Assembly: GCA_017473955.1 (NCBI GenBank)
Contig: JAFUIK010000020.1
Location: 1 to 40,417, forward strand
DNA from: Ruminococcus sp.
GTDB lineage: Bacteria > Bacillota > Clostridia > Oscillospirales > Acutalibacteraceae
Direction: 5' to 3'
DNA length: 40,417 nt
The notes below the pieces were generated by a model. The model did not search any database, was not told the DNA's origin, and saw only the letters and a program-made list of their open reading frames with translations. Below, piece after piece: positions 7,754 through 16,793 of the stretch. A program made the position numbers and the translations under genes. How positions within the stretch are numbered: position 1 is the first letter of the stretch; each line of letters starts with the position of its first letter.

Positions 7754-7773
7754 GTATTGTTTGAGGTGAATTT

Positions 7774-8256
7774 ATGGCAAATGCTAAGAAAAAGGGCACC
7801 GCAACCGTTGTATGGGAGTTGGTAGAGCCTATCGTTGTGGGCTTTGGTTTAAAGCTGTGGGACGTCCGCTATGTTAAAGAGGGTTCGCAGTGGTTCTTAA
7901 GAGTTTTCATCGACAAGGACGGCGGTGTTGACATCAACGATTGCGAGAACGTTTCCCGTGCTATCGACAAACCGCTTGACGAGCTTGACCCGATTACCGA
8001 TAACTACATTTTGGAGGTAAGCTCTCCGGGAGTTGAACGTGAGCTTTTGCTCGACGCTCATTTTGAGCAGTTTATCGGTGCTGATATTATGGTCAAAATG
8101 ATTAGACCGATTGAGGGCATCGGCAAGGAGTTCAAGGGTGTTTTAAAAGCATATGCTGACGGCGAGGTTACAATAAGGGACCATTCAGACGAAAATGAAA
8201 TCGTTATAGCTAAAAAAGATGCTGCATACATCAAGCTCGACGATTTTGATATATAA
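7774..8256 (+). CDS. rimP: Ribosome maturation factor RimP
   Basis: 160 aa, close to the family length of about 150. RimP assists late assembly of the 30S ribosomal subunit. The N-terminal domain shows LWDVRYVKEGSQWFLRVFIDKDGGVDINDCENVSR split by family-typical positions, then YILEVSSPGVERELL, the most conserved segment of the family. The C-terminal SH3-like domain follows (GVLKAYADGEVTIRD). The start at 7774 has GAGGTG at 7763-7768. It is the first gene of the operon, 40 bp before nusA, the usual order in Firmicutes. Confidence 0.96.
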   Translation: MANAKKKGTATVVWELVEPIVVGFGLKLWDVRYVKEGSQWFLRVFIDKDGGVDINDCENVSRAIDKPLDELDPITDNYILEVSSPGVERELLLDAHFEQFIGADIMVKMIRPIEGIGKEFKGVLKAYADGEVTIRDHSDENEIVIAKKDAAYIKLDDFDI

Positions 8257-8296
8257 GTTTAAAATACATCATATATAAAGGGAGAGATTATCAAAA

Positions 8297-9382
8297 ATGG
8301 CTAGTAACAAAGAATTATTTTTAGCATTACAGCTACTGGAAAAAGAAAAGGGTATTCCTGTTGAGTATATGATTGCTCAAATCAGCAAGGCTATCGTTTC
8401 AGCTTGTCGTAACCTTTACGGCGGTAACGAAAATGTTGATATCAAAATGGACCCAGATAAGAACGCTTTTGCGGTTAAGCTCAACAAAATGGTTGTAGAA
8501 GAAGTAGAGGACGAAAACTTCGAAATCTCACTCGAGGACGCAAGAGTTATTTCAAAGCGTGCGACAGTCGGCAAGGAAATCGGTATTCCGCTTGAGCCTA
8601 AGAAGTTCGGCAGAATCGCTGTACAGACTGCCCGTTCAGTTATCCGTCAGGGTATCCGCGACGGCGAAAAGGGTCAGATGCTTGTTGAGTTCCAGTCAAA
8701 ACAGCAGGAAATCGCAACAGCTTTAATCGAGCGTGTTGACCCTGTTTCAGGTAACGCAACAATCCGCTTCGGTAAGGCAGAGGCTGTTCTTCCAAAGAGC
8801 GAGCAAATTCCGGGTGAAGAGCTCAAAGAGGGCGACAACGTTAAGATTTACGTTGCAGGTGTTAAAGAGGGCGACCGCGGTCCACGTGCTATTATTTCCA
8901 GAACACACCCTGACTTTGTAAGAAGACTTTTTGAAAACGAAGTTCCTGAGATTTTCGACGGTGTTGTTGAGATTAAGTCTGTTTCCCGTGAGGCAGGCTC
9001 TCGTACTAAGATGGCTGTTTTCTCAGAAGACAGCGAGGTTGATGCAGTAGGTGCTTGTATCGGTACACGCGGTGCAAGAGTAGGAGCTATCGTTGACGAG
9101 CTTTGCGGCGAGAAAATCGACATCGTGCTCTTTAGCGAAGACCCTGCAAAGTACGTTGCGGCGGCTTTATCTCCTGCGTCAGTAGTAGGCGTTGAGATTA
9201 TCGACCTTGAAAACAAGTCATGTAAGGCAACAGTTCCTGATTCTCAGCTGTCCCTTGCTATCGGTAACAAAGGCCAGAACGTTCGTCTTGCGGCAAAGTT
9301 AACAGGTTGGAAAATTGACATCCGTCCTGAATCAGGCTTCTGGGGCGAAGACACAGAGAACGACTCAGAAACAGAAGAGTAA
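8297..9382 (+). CDS. nusA: Transcription termination/antitermination factor NusA
   Basis: 361 aa, the short form usual in Firmicutes. NusA binds RNA polymerase and nascent RNA and controls pausing, termination and antitermination. Layout: N-terminal polymerase-binding domain (1 to about 125), S1 domain (about 130-200), KH1 and KH2 (about 200-345) with IGTRGARVGAIVDELCGEKIDIV split over KH1 and AIGNKGQNVRLAAKLTGW in KH2. The C-terminus is acidic (EDTENDSETEE). AAGGGAGAG at 8278-8286 precedes the ATG. Because a terminator-like hairpin sits in the operon leader, NusA could regulate its own operon; this is inference. Confidence 0.97.
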   Translation: MASNKELFLALQLLEKEKGIPVEYMIAQISKAIVSACRNLYGGNENVDIKMDPDKNAFAVKLNKMVVEEVEDENFEISLEDARVISKRATVGKEIGIPLEPKKFGRIAVQTARSVIRQGIRDGEKGQMLVEFQSKQQEIATALIERVDPVSGNATIRFGKAEAVLPKSEQIPGEELKEGDNVKIYVAGVKEGDRGPRAIISRTHPDFVRRLFENEVPEIFDGVVEIKSVSREAGSRTKMAVFSEDSEVDAVGACIGTRGARVGAIVDELCGEKIDIVLFSEDPAKYVAAALSPASVVGVEIIDLENKSCKATVPDSQLSLAIGNKGQNVRLAAKLTGWKIDIRPESGFWGEDTENDSETEE

Positions 9383-9411
9383 TTTTTATCACATAAAAGA
9401 AGGAGAAAGCT

Positions 9412-9681
9412 ATGGCAACTCAAAGAAAAGTACCGCTTCGAAAATGCACAGGCTGTGGCGAAATGAAAGAAAAGCGAGAGCTTGTGCGTGTAGTTCGCTC
9501 TAAAGAGGGCGAGGTTTCGCTCGACTTAGTTGGTAAAAAACCGGGTCGAGGAGCGTATATCTGCAAAAACGCGGAGTGCTTGAAGCTTGCACGAAAAGCA
9601 AAGCGAATCGAGCGTGCCTTAAGTTGCACGATTTCTCCGCAGCTTTACGATATGATGGAAAAGGAGATAGAAAATGACTGA
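9412..9681 (+). CDS. rnpM: YlxR family RNA-binding protein (RNase P modulator RnpM)
   Basis: 89 aa. Family features are the two-cysteine start KCTGCGEMKEKRELVRVV and the conserved KKPGRGAYICKN..CLKLA. In Bacillus subtilis the homologue binds RNase P RNA and modulates its activity. The start has AAGGAG at 9400-9405. The gene overlaps ylxQ by 8 bp and lies between nusA and infB, the standard place. Confidence 0.93.
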   Translation: MATQRKVPLRKCTGCGEMKEKRELVRVVRSKEGEVSLDLVGKKPGRGAYICKNAECLKLARKAKRIERALSCTISPQLYDMMEKEIEND

Positions 9682-10000
9682 CAGATTGTTGTCACTTTTA
9701 GGTCTTTGCAGAAGAGCAGGAAGGCTCACCTTAGGCTTTGACCCTGTTATGGATTCTATCAACCTGAAAAAAGCGAAGCTCGTTATAGTAGCATCGGACT
9801 GCTCACCGCACACGGCAAGGGATACTTTAATCGCTTGTCATAAAATGGGAGTAAAATCCCACACTGTAGCCTACACTAAAGAGGAGATATCTTTAGCTGT
9901 CGGAAAATACACAGCGGTGCTGTCAATTACAGACGAGGGCTTCTCTCAAAAAGCCGACACACTCATAAAAGGAGGAATAACGCATGGCTATGATGATTAA
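9674..10000 (+). CDS. ylxQ: L7Ae-family RNA-binding protein YlxQ
   Basis: 108 aa with the L7Ae/L30e fold signature: [18 protein letters not shown], then [15 protein letters not shown] and the later [17 protein letters not shown]. Members bind kink-turn RNA; the exact bacterial role is not settled. The start overlaps the end of rnpM by 8 bp and the end overlaps infB by 17 bp, so translation is probably coupled across the three genes. AAGGAG lies just before the start. Confidence 0.9.
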   Translation: MTDRLLSLLGLCRRAGRLTLGFDPVMDSINLKKAKLVIVASDCSPHTARDTLIACHKMGVKSHTVAYTKEEISLAVGKYTAVLSITDEGFSQKADTLIKGGITHGYDD

Positions 10001-12365
10001 ATATAAAATTAAGGATGTAGCAACAGACTTAGGCGTCTCAGCTAAAGACGTTATCGCAGTACTTGAGCAGTATTGCAAGGTTAGTAAAAAGACAATGGCA
10101 TCACTCGAGGAAAACGAGCTTGATGTTGTATTTGATTACTTCACACAAAAACACGCTGTAGAAAACTTAAACGCATATTTTGCAGTTAGAGATAAGGCTA
10201 TCGAAAAGGCTGAACAGGCTCAAAAAGAGCGTAAAGAGGAAGAAAAGCGTAAGCGTGAGGAGGCTAAGGACAGCCTTCGCCCTGAGAGTGCTAAAAAGGC
10301 TAATAAGCCATCTGCACCTAAAAAGGAAGAAAAGCCACAGGCTCCAAAACAGGAAAAGGTTGTTGACCTTAATTCTGAAATTAAGTCACGTCGCGGTCAG
10401 GGCAGAGTAGTTGATACATCTGCTGTTGAAATCAACGTTGACAGATACAATGAAAAGTACGACCGTATGGCATTTGAAAAGGTTAAGAACGAAAACCAGA
10501 TGTCATCTAAAAAGCAGAAAATCAACCAGCGTTCACAGAAGGGCAAGCGTCAGGGTAAGCGTGAAACAGAGCAGGAGAGATTAAAGCGTATCGCTGCTGA
10601 GCGTAAGGCTAAGCAGATGACTATCGAAATTCCTGACGAAATCTCTATTTCAGAGCTTGCACTTAGACTCAAGGCTACAGTTGCCGAGGTTGTTAAGAAG
10701 GCTTTCTTAATGGGCACAATGGTTACCCAGAACGACGTTGTTGACTTCGACACAGCTTCTCTTATCGCTATGGAATTCCACGCAAAGGTTGAAAAGGAAG
10801 TTGTTGTTACAATCGAGGAGAGAATTATCGACGACAGCGAGGATGATGAAGAAAATCTTGTTGAGCGTGCTCCGGTAGTTGTTGTTATGGGTCACGTTGA
10901 CCACGGTAAAACTTCACTTCTTGACTGCATCCGTAACGCCCATGTTACTGCAACAGAGGCTGGCGGTATCACTCAGCACATCGGTGCTTACAGAGTTAAC
11001 ATCAATGACAGAGATATCACTTTTCTTGATACCCCTGGTCACGAGGCTTTCACAACAATGAGAGCAAGAGGTGCACAGGCTACAGATATCGCAATCCTTG
11101 TAGTTGCTGCTGACGACGGTATTATGCCACAGACAGTTGAGGCTATTAACCACGCTAAGGCAGCAGGCGTTTCTATCATTGTTGCTATCAACAAGATGGA
11201 TAAGGTTGGTGCTAACCCAGAGCAGATTAAGCAGCAGTTAACAGAGTATGAGCTCATTCCTGAGGAATGGGGTGGCGACACACCAATCGTGCCTGTTTCA
11301 GCTAAAACTCAGATGGGTATTGACGACCTTTTAGAAATGGTACTCCTTGTTGCTGATATGAAAGAGCTTAAAGCTAACCCTAACCGTGCAGGTAAGGGTA
11401 TCGTAATTGAAGCAAGACTCGATAAGGGCAGAGGTCCAATTGCTACTATCCTTGTACAGAATGGTACTTTACGTCAGGGCGACACAGTTGTAGCAGGTAC
11501 AACTGTAGGTCACGTTAGAGTTATGCTTGACGATAAGGGCAAAAAAGTTAAAGAAGCAGGCCCATCAGTTCCTGTTGAGATTACAGGTCTTAGTGATGTA
11601 CCAACAGGTGGCGACATCTTCAACGTTGTTTCTGATGAGCGTTTAGCTCGTGAGCTTGTTGAGCAGAGAAAGACAGCTCAAAAGGAAGAGATGTTCAACG
11701 CTCAGACTAAGGTAACACTCGACAATCTCTTCGACCAGATGAAGTTAGGCGAGGTTAAGGAGCTCAAGATTATTGTTAAAGCTGACGTACAGGGCTCTGT
11801 TGAGGCTGTAAGACAGTCGCTCGAAAAGCTCTCTAACGATGAAGTAAGAGTAAATATTATCCACGGTGCCGTTGGTGCTGTAAACGAATCAGACGTTATG
11901 CTTGCTAATGCATCTAATGCTATCATCGTAGGCTTTAACGTTAGACCTGACTCAAACGCACAGGCTAGTGCAGAGCGTGACGGCGTTGATATGCGTATGT
12001 ATCGTATTATCTACGATTGTATCGAGGAAATCGAGTCTGCTATGAAGGGTATGCTCGCTCCGAAAACCAGAGAAGTCATCCTTGGTACTGCTGAGGTTAG
12101 AAATATCATCCGTATCAAATCTATCGGTAACATCGCAGGCTCATACATCAAGAGCGGTAAGATTCAGCGTGGTGCAGGCGTAAGAGTTGTTAGAGATGGT
12201 ATCATCATCGCTGACGACACAATTGCATCTTTACAGCGTTTCAAAGACTCCGTTAAGGAAGTAGCTGAAGGCTACGAGTGTGGTATCGGTCTTGAGAAAT
12301 ATTCAGATATTAAAGAAGGCGACATCTTCGAGGTATTCACAATCGAAGAGTATCGTGAGGACTAA
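9984..12365 (+). CDS. infB: Translation initiation factor IF-2
   Basis: 793 aa. IF-2 is the GTPase that brings initiator tRNA to the 30S subunit and promotes subunit joining. Residues 1-60 form the N-terminal IF2N domain ([22 protein letters not shown]). A lysine/glutamate-rich linker runs to about residue 210 ([15 protein letters not shown]). A second IF2N-type domain precedes the G domain, which has GHVDHGKT (G1), DTPGHEAF (G3) and NKMD (G4). Domains II-IV follow, with the closing [20 protein letters not shown] typical of domain IV. AAAGGAGG at 9968-9975 supports the start at 9984, inside the end of ylxQ. Confidence 0.98.
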   Translation: MAMMIKYKIKDVATDLGVSAKDVIAVLEQYCKVSKKTMASLEENELDVVFDYFTQKHAVENLNAYFAVRDKAIEKAEQAQKERKEEEKRKREEAKDSLRPESAKKANKPSAPKKEEKPQAPKQEKVVDLNSEIKSRRGQGRVVDTSAVEINVDRYNEKYDRMAFEKVKNENQMSSKKQKINQRSQKGKRQGKRETEQERLKRIAAERKAKQMTIEIPDEISISELALRLKATVAEVVKKAFLMGTMVTQNDVVDFDTASLIAMEFHAKVEKEVVVTIEERIIDDSEDDEENLVERAPVVVVMGHVDHGKTSLLDCIRNAHVTATEAGGITQHIGAYRVNINDRDITFLDTPGHEAFTTMRARGAQATDIAILVVAADDGIMPQTVEAINHAKAAGVSIIVAINKMDKVGANPEQIKQQLTEYELIPEEWGGDTPIVPVSAKTQMGIDDLLEMVLLVADMKELKANPNRAGKGIVIEARLDKGRGPIATILVQNGTLRQGDTVVAGTTVGHVRVMLDDKGKKVKEAGPSVPVEITGLSDVPTGGDIFNVVSDERLARELVEQRKTAQKEEMFNAQTKVTLDNLFDQMKLGEVKELKIIVKADVQGSVEAVRQSLEKLSNDEVRVNIIHGAVGAVNESDVMLANASNAIIVGFNVRPDSNAQASAERDGVDMRMYRIIYDCIEEIESAMKGMLAPKTREVILGTAEVRNIIRIKSIGNIAGSYIKSGKIQRGAGVRVVRDGIIIADDTIASLQRFKDSVKEVAEGYECGIGLEKYSDIKEGDIFEVFTIEEYRED

Positions 12366-12370
12366 TAATT

Positions 12371-12748
12371 ATGGCTAATCATAGAATGGGACGTACAACC
12401 GAGGACATCAAGCGTGAGCTCACGGCAATTTTCCGTGAGCTTAAAGACCCTAGGGTTACAGAGGTTTTTCTCTCAATTGTGCGAGTTGAGGTTACATACG
12501 ACTTGTCTTATTGTACAGTGTTTGTCAGTGCACTTGAGGGTTTAGACAAAGCAAAGGGTGCGTGCAAGGGCTTAGATTCAGCGTCAGGTTACATCCGTCG
12601 CGAGCTAGGTCACAGATTAAAGCTAAGACACGTGCCATCTCTTATTTTCACTGCTACCGACTCAATCGAGTACAGTGCTGAAATATCGAGAATCTTAAAT
12701 TCTCTTGATATTAAGGAGAGCGAAGATGCAGAAGATAACACTCCTTGA
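12371..12748 (+). CDS. rbfA: Ribosome-binding factor A
   Basis: 125 aa. RbfA binds the 30S subunit near helix 1 of 16S rRNA during maturation and cold adaptation. Features: MANHRMGRTTEDIKRELTAI at the start, then LKDPRV (usually lkDPRv), a KH-like core with AKVYVS-type strand text (CTVFVSALEG), and RRELGHRLKLRHVPSLIF near the end. It begins 5 bp after infB and overlaps the next gene by 23 bp. The ribosome site (GAGG about 10 nt upstream) is modest, consistent with coupling to infB. Confidence 0.95.
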   Translation: MANHRMGRTTEDIKRELTAIFRELKDPRVTEVFLSIVRVEVTYDLSYCTVFVSALEGLDKAKGACKGLDSASGYIRRELGHRLKLRHVPSLIFTATDSIEYSAEISRILNSLDIKESEDAEDNTP

Positions 12749-13673
12749 AGTATCGAAACTGCTTTTGAAAAACGACAACTTCCACATACTTACACACCGC
12801 TATCCTGACGGTGACACCTTAGGCTGTGCCTATGCTCTGTGCTTTGCATTGAGAGCTTTGGGCAAGAAAGCAAACGTGAAAATAAGCGGAAAGCTTCCGT
12901 CAAAATTCAGTTATCTTGCTAAAAATTACGTTGAGCAGGATTTTTCCTGTGACTATGTTGTGTCTGTCGACGTAGCGGCAATGTCCCTGCTCGGCGAGCT
13001 TGAAGATGAGTACAAGGATAGAATTAACCTGTGCTTAGACCACCACGGCTCTAACACTATGGTGGCGGATAATATCTTTGTTGACGCTTCCTGTGCCGCT
13101 GCTTGCGAGATAATTTATGTGCTTGTAAAAGAGCTTGGTGTCAAAATTACAAAGGATATCGCTAACGCGTTGTATACGGGTATTTCAACTGATACAGGCT
13201 GTTTCTGTTACTCAAACACAACCGCCCAAACTCACCGTATCGCGGCTGATATTATGAAAAACGAGTGCGATTTTGCGATGATTAATCGCATCAATTTTGA
13301 AACAAAAAGCCGTGCAAAGCTCAAAATGGAGCGTATGGTGTACGATACAATGGAGTTTTACTGCTCTGGTAAATGTGCGATAATTTACACAACTCTTGCT
13401 ATGCAGAACGCACTTAACGCAGGTGATGACGAAATGGAGGGCTTGGCTTCCATTCCTCGCCAGATTGAGGGTGTCAAAATGGGCATCACAATGCGTGAGA
13501 AAGAGGACGGCACATACAAGGTATCTGTCCGCACTAACGACGGCATAGATGCCTGTGCTTTCTGTAAACGCTTTGGTGGTGGCGGACACGTGGCGGCTTC
13601 GGGCTGTTCAATCAAGGGCGATATGCAGACCGTAAAGTATCTGCTTATCAAGGCGGCTGAAGAGGTGCTATGA
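12726..13673 (+). CDS. nrnA: DHH/DHHA1 phosphoesterase, NrnA type (oligoribonuclease / pAp phosphatase)
   Basis: 315 aa. The start at 12726 is preferred to the frame's earlier ATG because AAGGAG (12713-12718) sits 7 nt before it. Family enzymes degrade short RNA fragments and dephosphorylate 3'-phosphoadenosine 5'-phosphate, using Mn. Metal-site motifs in order are HILTHRYPDGDTLG, VSVDVA, LDHHGSN and STDTGCFCYSNT. The DHHA1 domain carries the glycine-rich FGGGGHVAASGC. The gene lies between rbfA and truB, as in many Firmicutes, overlapping both (23 bp and 4 bp). Confidence 0.95.
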   Translation: MQKITLLEVSKLLLKNDNFHILTHRYPDGDTLGCAYALCFALRALGKKANVKISGKLPSKFSYLAKNYVEQDFSCDYVVSVDVAAMSLLGELEDEYKDRINLCLDHHGSNTMVADNIFVDASCAAACEIIYVLVKELGVKITKDIANALYTGISTDTGCFCYSNTTAQTHRIAADIMKNECDFAMINRINFETKSRAKLKMERMVYDTMEFYCSGKCAIIYTTLAMQNALNAGDDEMEGLASIPRQIEGVKMGITMREKEDGTYKVSVRTNDGIDACAFCKRFGGGGHVAASGCSIKGDMQTVKYLLIKAAEEVL

Positions 13674-14575
13674 ACGGAGTAGTTGTAATAAACAAGCCTA
13701 CTGATTTCACCTCATTTGACGTGGTTGCCGTTGTGCGTAAGACATTGGGCACCAAAAAGGTCGGTCACTGCGGAACGCTCGACCCTAACGCGACAGGTGT
13801 TTTACCCGTTTTGGTCGGCAACGCAACAAAGGCTCAGGACATCATCCCTAACCACGACAAAAGCTATGTTGCTACATTTAAGCTCGGGCTTTCTTCGGAT
13901 ACGCTTGATATTTGGGGAGAAATAAGCTTTGAAAACGGCGATGATGTAACAAAGCAGGAGCTAGAAGAAGCTTTTGCAAAATTCGTCGGCGAGATAATGC
14001 AGGTGCCTCCGATGTACTCCGCCGTGAAAAAGGACGGAGTAAGGCTTTATGACCTTGCACGACAGGGAATCGAGGTTGAGCGTGAGGCTCGAAAAATCAC
14101 TGTGTACTCGCTTAATTTGATGGAGTTTGACGAAAAAACGCAGGAGGGCAAGCTTGCTGTAAGCTGTTCTAAGGGTACATATATCCGTACTTTAATATCG
14201 GATGTAGCTCAAAGCTTAGGCACCAACGCAGTTATGACAAGTCTTGTAAGAACAACAGCGTGCGGTTTCACCTTAGACGAGGCTATAACACTTGATGAAC
14301 TCAAGGCTATGGCAGAAAACGGCAGTATAGAAGGCAAAGTTCTCTCAACTGAAAGCCTTTTTGTAAATTACAAGGAGCTAATAGTAAGTGAAAAGCAAGC
14401 GGTTAGGTTTTACAACGGCAATCCGCTTGATATTACTCGCACAGCTCTTAGAGATATGAGCTTTTTAGACTCAGAGATTTTCCGCGTTAAAGACAGCGAA
14501 GGAACATTTTTGGGACTTGGCAGTGTCGATTTATCAAAAGGCGTTTTAAAGATTTACAAACATTTTTCAAAATAA
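13670..14575 (+). CDS. truB: tRNA pseudouridine-55 synthase TruB
   Basis: 301 aa. TruB makes pseudouridine at position 55 of the T-loop in tRNA. The N-terminus has NGVVVINKPTDFTSFDVV and the catalytic segment KVGHCGTLDPNATGVLPV, whose Asp is the nucleophile. The conserved MQVPPMYSAVKKDGVRLYDLA and CSKGTYIRTLISD follow; the last residues form a small PUA-like domain. The start ATGA overlaps the nrnA stop, with GAGGTG just upstream. The operon ends here: the ribF and rpsO genes that often follow are not in this window. Confidence 0.97.
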   Translation: MNGVVVINKPTDFTSFDVVAVVRKTLGTKKVGHCGTLDPNATGVLPVLVGNATKAQDIIPNHDKSYVATFKLGLSSDTLDIWGEISFENGDDVTKQELEEAFAKFVGEIMQVPPMYSAVKKDGVRLYDLARQGIEVEREARKITVYSLNLMEFDEKTQEGKLAVSCSKGTYIRTLISDVAQSLGTNAVMTSLVRTTACGFTLDEAITLDELKAMAENGSIEGKVLSTESLFVNYKELIVSEKQAVRFYNGNPLDITRTALRDMSFLDSEIFRVKDSEGTFLGLGSVDLSKGVLKIYKHFSK

Positions 14576-14581
14576 ATATAT

Positions 14582-14646
14582 GGGCGACCTTTGTGTTGTC
14601 GCCCAAAAAATAAAACAGCGACAAGGCTTGTACCCTGTCGCTGTTT
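14582..14646. terminator. Two hairpins; the second is a likely bidirectional terminator
   Basis: GGGCGAC (14582-14588)/GTCGCCC (14598-14604) is followed by an A-rich stretch. Then AAACAGCGACA and TGTCGCTGTTT pair (about 14613-14645) and are followed by T in the plus direction; read on the minus strand the stem is followed by TTTTATTTTTT. This fits termination of both truB and the convergent transposase gene. Confidence 0.85.
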
Positions 14647-14653
14647 TTGCGTT

Positions 14654-15139
14654 TTAATTTAAATCGTCAAGATTCCGTTTTATGGGATTGTTGTCGATGT
14701 AATTCCATCTTGCTAGGTAATCTTGTTCATCTCTTATGATATGGTCATTATAAGAACGTTGAAATATATTTTCTCCAACCTCTCTGTTAACGAAGCGTTT
14801 AAGGGTGCCTACAAACGATGGAATTATATCATTCGTAGGGGATGGCGACCTAGACATCCCGTTATCATAAACACTTAACAAAATGTGGATATGATTAGGC
14901 ATTATAACGTAATTGTCAATTCTAATGTTGTCATATATTTTGTTCATATATTCAATGTGTTTCTCTATAATTTTGCCGTGTCTATATAGGCAAACTCTTG
15001 GGACGTCGAGGTCGCCGTCCCCTACGATTCTGCTGAATATTAGTTTTCTATCTTTACTGCAAATCGTTAAAAAATACACACCTGCACTCGAATAATCATA
15101 ATCTTTCAAACGTGTAGGTTTTCGCTTTGACTGTTCCAT
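14654..15139 (-). CDS. REP-associated tyrosine transposase (Y1, IS200-like HUH family)
   Basis: 161 aa, full family length. These single-strand HUH endonucleases move or spread short palindromic REP hairpins. The HUH motif is PNHIHILL, and the nucleophile Tyr is likely in FQRSYNDHIIRDEQDYLAR. The N-terminus DYDYSSAGVYFLTICSKDR is also typical. The weak upstream site and the 8-bp gap suggest read-through from the DUF6062 gene. Two 27-bp stretches inside the gene (14834-14860 and 15000-15026) are inverted copies of each other and match the intergenic hairpins near 27.4-27.7 kb. They encode VGDGDLDVPRV and MSRSPSPTN in frame. The gene is intact and has no flanking insertion-sequence ends, so it is probably a domesticated RAYT. 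Confidence 0.88.
   Translation of the reverse strand: MEQSKRKPTRLKDYDYSSAGVYFLTICSKDRKLIFSRIVGDGDLDVPRVCLYRHGKIIEKHIEYMNKIYDNIRIDNYVIMPNHIHILLSVYDNGMSRSPSPTNDIIPSFVGTLKRFVNREVGENIFQRSYNDHIIRDEQDYLARWNYIDNNPIKRNLDDLN
14834..14860. repeat. REP-like arm inside transposase gene, copy 2
   Basis: Begins CGTAGGGGATGG and ends ACATCCC. The reverse complement matches 15000-15026 at 24 of 27 positions. It is read in frame through the transposase. Confidence 0.8.
15000..15026. repeat. REP-like arm inside transposase gene, copy 1
   Basis: Begins GGGACGTCGAGG and ends CCCCTACG. It matches the intergenic element at 27668-27694 at 24 of 27 positions. Two of the three changes (positions 3 and 20) are a paired T-A to G-C swap that keeps the hairpin. 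Confidence 0.85.
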
Positions 15140-15147
15140 ATCCTAAT

Positions 15148-15849
15148 TTATTTTACTTCGTCTACTTCATTCGATGTAATAAATTTCACGCTTCTCTCAA
15201 CTGAGTCTTTAGAATTCTTCCAGTCACCGCCGGCGTTACGATAGTCAAACATTGTCGTAAAATGTGTGACATCGCTATACAGTGTTTCGAGATAATTTTT
15301 GCACAACGCGTTTGTAATTTCGCAGAACGCTTTCATATCCTTACTTTTGATACCGCCTTTAGCGTTTGCCCCTCTGTGAAGCAGTTCGTAGTGGTTAAGG
15401 CAGAGGTACTCCTGCTTTTTAAGCAGTTCTCTAAAACTTGGGTCAGCAGAAAATTGAACATAAAATGTCTGCAACAAATGGTTAATGTCAAAGTCGATTC
15501 TATCACATACGTAGCAAGACGAGCGTGCGTTTTTAATTGCATCCAGTTGAGCCTTAGATGGTTTAGCAGATGCATTTTTCGGCATCATATTATCGTTTAT
15601 ATACTGCAAGCGAGTCTGCATAAGCAACGCGTTTGAAAGCTTAGGCCCCGAGCCTAACATCATTTCGTAGTGATGGTGACAAAAGCCTTTTTCGTTAGTT
15701 ATGACCCTAATGTTTGGTGCCATCATAGCGGCTCCTGTGATGTACTCAACGTACTGCTTTTCAACTAAATCTCTCATACGGCAGATAGGACAACCGCCGA
15801 CTTCATTAAAAATATCGTTAATCGGAATAGTGCAGATAGTTTCTTTCAT
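15148..15849 (-). CDS. DUF6062-like cysteine/histidine-rich cytoplasmic protein
   Basis: 233 aa with start chosen at 15849, where GGAG lies 8 nt upstream and MKETICTIPINDIFNE matches the usual family start. It contains four putative metal-binding groups: CPICRMRDLVE, GFCHHHYEMM, CYVCDRID and LCLNHYELL, spaced like a duplicated CxxC/CxxH unit. The last part (FDYRNAGGDWKNSKDSVERSVKF) is also typical of the family. The function is unknown; the Cys/His pattern suggests a zinc or iron-sulfur site. It is divergent from the glycosylase gene; both have extended -10 elements in the gap. Confidence 0.7.
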   Translation of the reverse strand: MKETICTIPINDIFNEVGGCPICRMRDLVEKQYVEYITGAAMMAPNIRVITNEKGFCHHHYEMMLGSGPKLSNALLMQTRLQYINDNMMPKNASAKPSKAQLDAIKNARSSCYVCDRIDFDINHLLQTFYVQFSADPSFRELLKKQEYLCLNHYELLHRGANAKGGIKSKDMKAFCEITNALCKNYLETLYSDVTHFTTMFDYRNAGGDWKNSKDSVERSVKFITSNEVDEVK

Positions 15850-15897
15850 TTTATCAACTCCACTAATAGTTTGCGTTCCATACATTTACATACGCAT

Positions 15898-15930
15898 AGT
15901 ATAGCATATTATTTTTCATTGTGGTATACT
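15898..15930. promoter_or_regulatory. Divergent extended -10 promoters
   Basis: Plus strand: TGG then TATACT at 15925-15930, serving the glycosylase at 15961. Minus strand: TGC then TATACT, reading 15906 down to 15898, serving the DUF6062 gene at 15849. Neither has a good -35, which is common for extended -10 promoters. Confidence 0.55.
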
Positions 15931-15960
15931 AAATTCAGATTTTACGAAAAGGGTTTTGTT

Positions 15961-16776
15961 ATGGGAAAGTTGATTTTTGAAAATATATATCCGTTTAATC
16001 TCTCACAGACCTTAGATTGCGGGCAGAGCTTTCGTTGGGTTGAGAACGAGGACGGTTCATTCACAGGTGTTGTAAAAAATATTGTCGCTAATGTTTCGTA
16101 TAATAACGGCACGCTCACTATAGTAAGCGACAGCGAGCTTGACGATAAAATGTGGCGAAATTACTTTGACCTTGATTTAGACTACAAAAAAATTAAAGAT
16201 GATTTATCTAAAATGCATCCTGTTTTAGCAGAAGCGTCGGCTTATGCGGGAGGTATACGCATTTTAAATCAAGAGCCGTTTGAAGCTTTAATTACGTTTA
16301 TTATTTCGCAGAATAATAATATAGGCAGAATAAAGGGAATAGTTGAGCGATTGTGCGAAAATTTCGGCGAGAGTATAGACGGTGTGCATTATGCATTTCC
16401 GACCGCTGAAAGGTTAGCAAAGCTTTCCCCTGATGACTTAGCACCAATTAGAGCAGGTTTTCGCCATCGTTACATAATTGACGCCGCACAGCGTGTATAT
16501 TCAGGCGAAATCGACCTCGAAAAATTAAGAGATATGGATTACTTAAAGGCTCAAAAAGAGCTGATGAAAATAACGGGAGTCGGGGTCAAGGTCGCTGACT
16601 GTGTGCTTCTTTACGGACTTCACCGTCTTGAGTCCTTCCCGCTTGACGTGTGGATGAAGCGAGCTTTAGGCGTGTTGTTTATTGGTTATAAGGGCGATGA
16701 GTTTGGTTTATACGGCGGAATTGCTCAGCAGTACATCTTCCATTATTCACGTATGCATAAGGAGCTGTTTGATTAA
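15961..16776 (+). CDS. ogg: 8-oxoguanine DNA glycosylase (OGG1 type, HhH-GPD)
   Basis: 271 aa from the ATG at 15961; the frame's earlier ATG lacks a ribosome site, while AAAGGG lies just before this one. The enzyme removes oxidised guanine and cuts the backbone as a lyase. The N-terminal OGG domain begins with FNLSQTLDCGQSFRW, a family hallmark. The helix-hairpin-helix KITGVGVKVADCVLLYG contains the likely catalytic Lys (GVK), and FPLDVWMKRAL holds the conserved Asp. ISQNNNIGRIKGIVERLC is also typical. The gene stands alone. Confidence 0.93.
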   Translation: MGKLIFENIYPFNLSQTLDCGQSFRWVENEDGSFTGVVKNIVANVSYNNGTLTIVSDSELDDKMWRNYFDLDLDYKKIKDDLSKMHPVLAEASAYAGGIRILNQEPFEALITFIISQNNNIGRIKGIVERLCENFGESIDGVHYAFPTAERLAKLSPDDLAPIRAGFRHRYIIDAAQRVYSGEIDLEKLRDMDYLKAQKELMKITGVGVKVADCVLLYGLHRLESFPLDVWMKRALGVLFIGYKGDEFGLYGGIAQQYIFHYSRMHKELFD

Positions 16777-16793
16777 TAGTGGTGTTTTATACA

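Noticed and set aside
9315-9503. Frame overlapping the end of nusA and start of rnpM as a separate small gene
   Set aside because: It crosses two well-supported genes in another frame and has no ribosome site.
14654-15139. Complete insertion sequence around the Y1 transposase
   Set aside because: No second gene, and no paired subterminal hairpins that would mark IS200/IS605 ends were found outside the gene.
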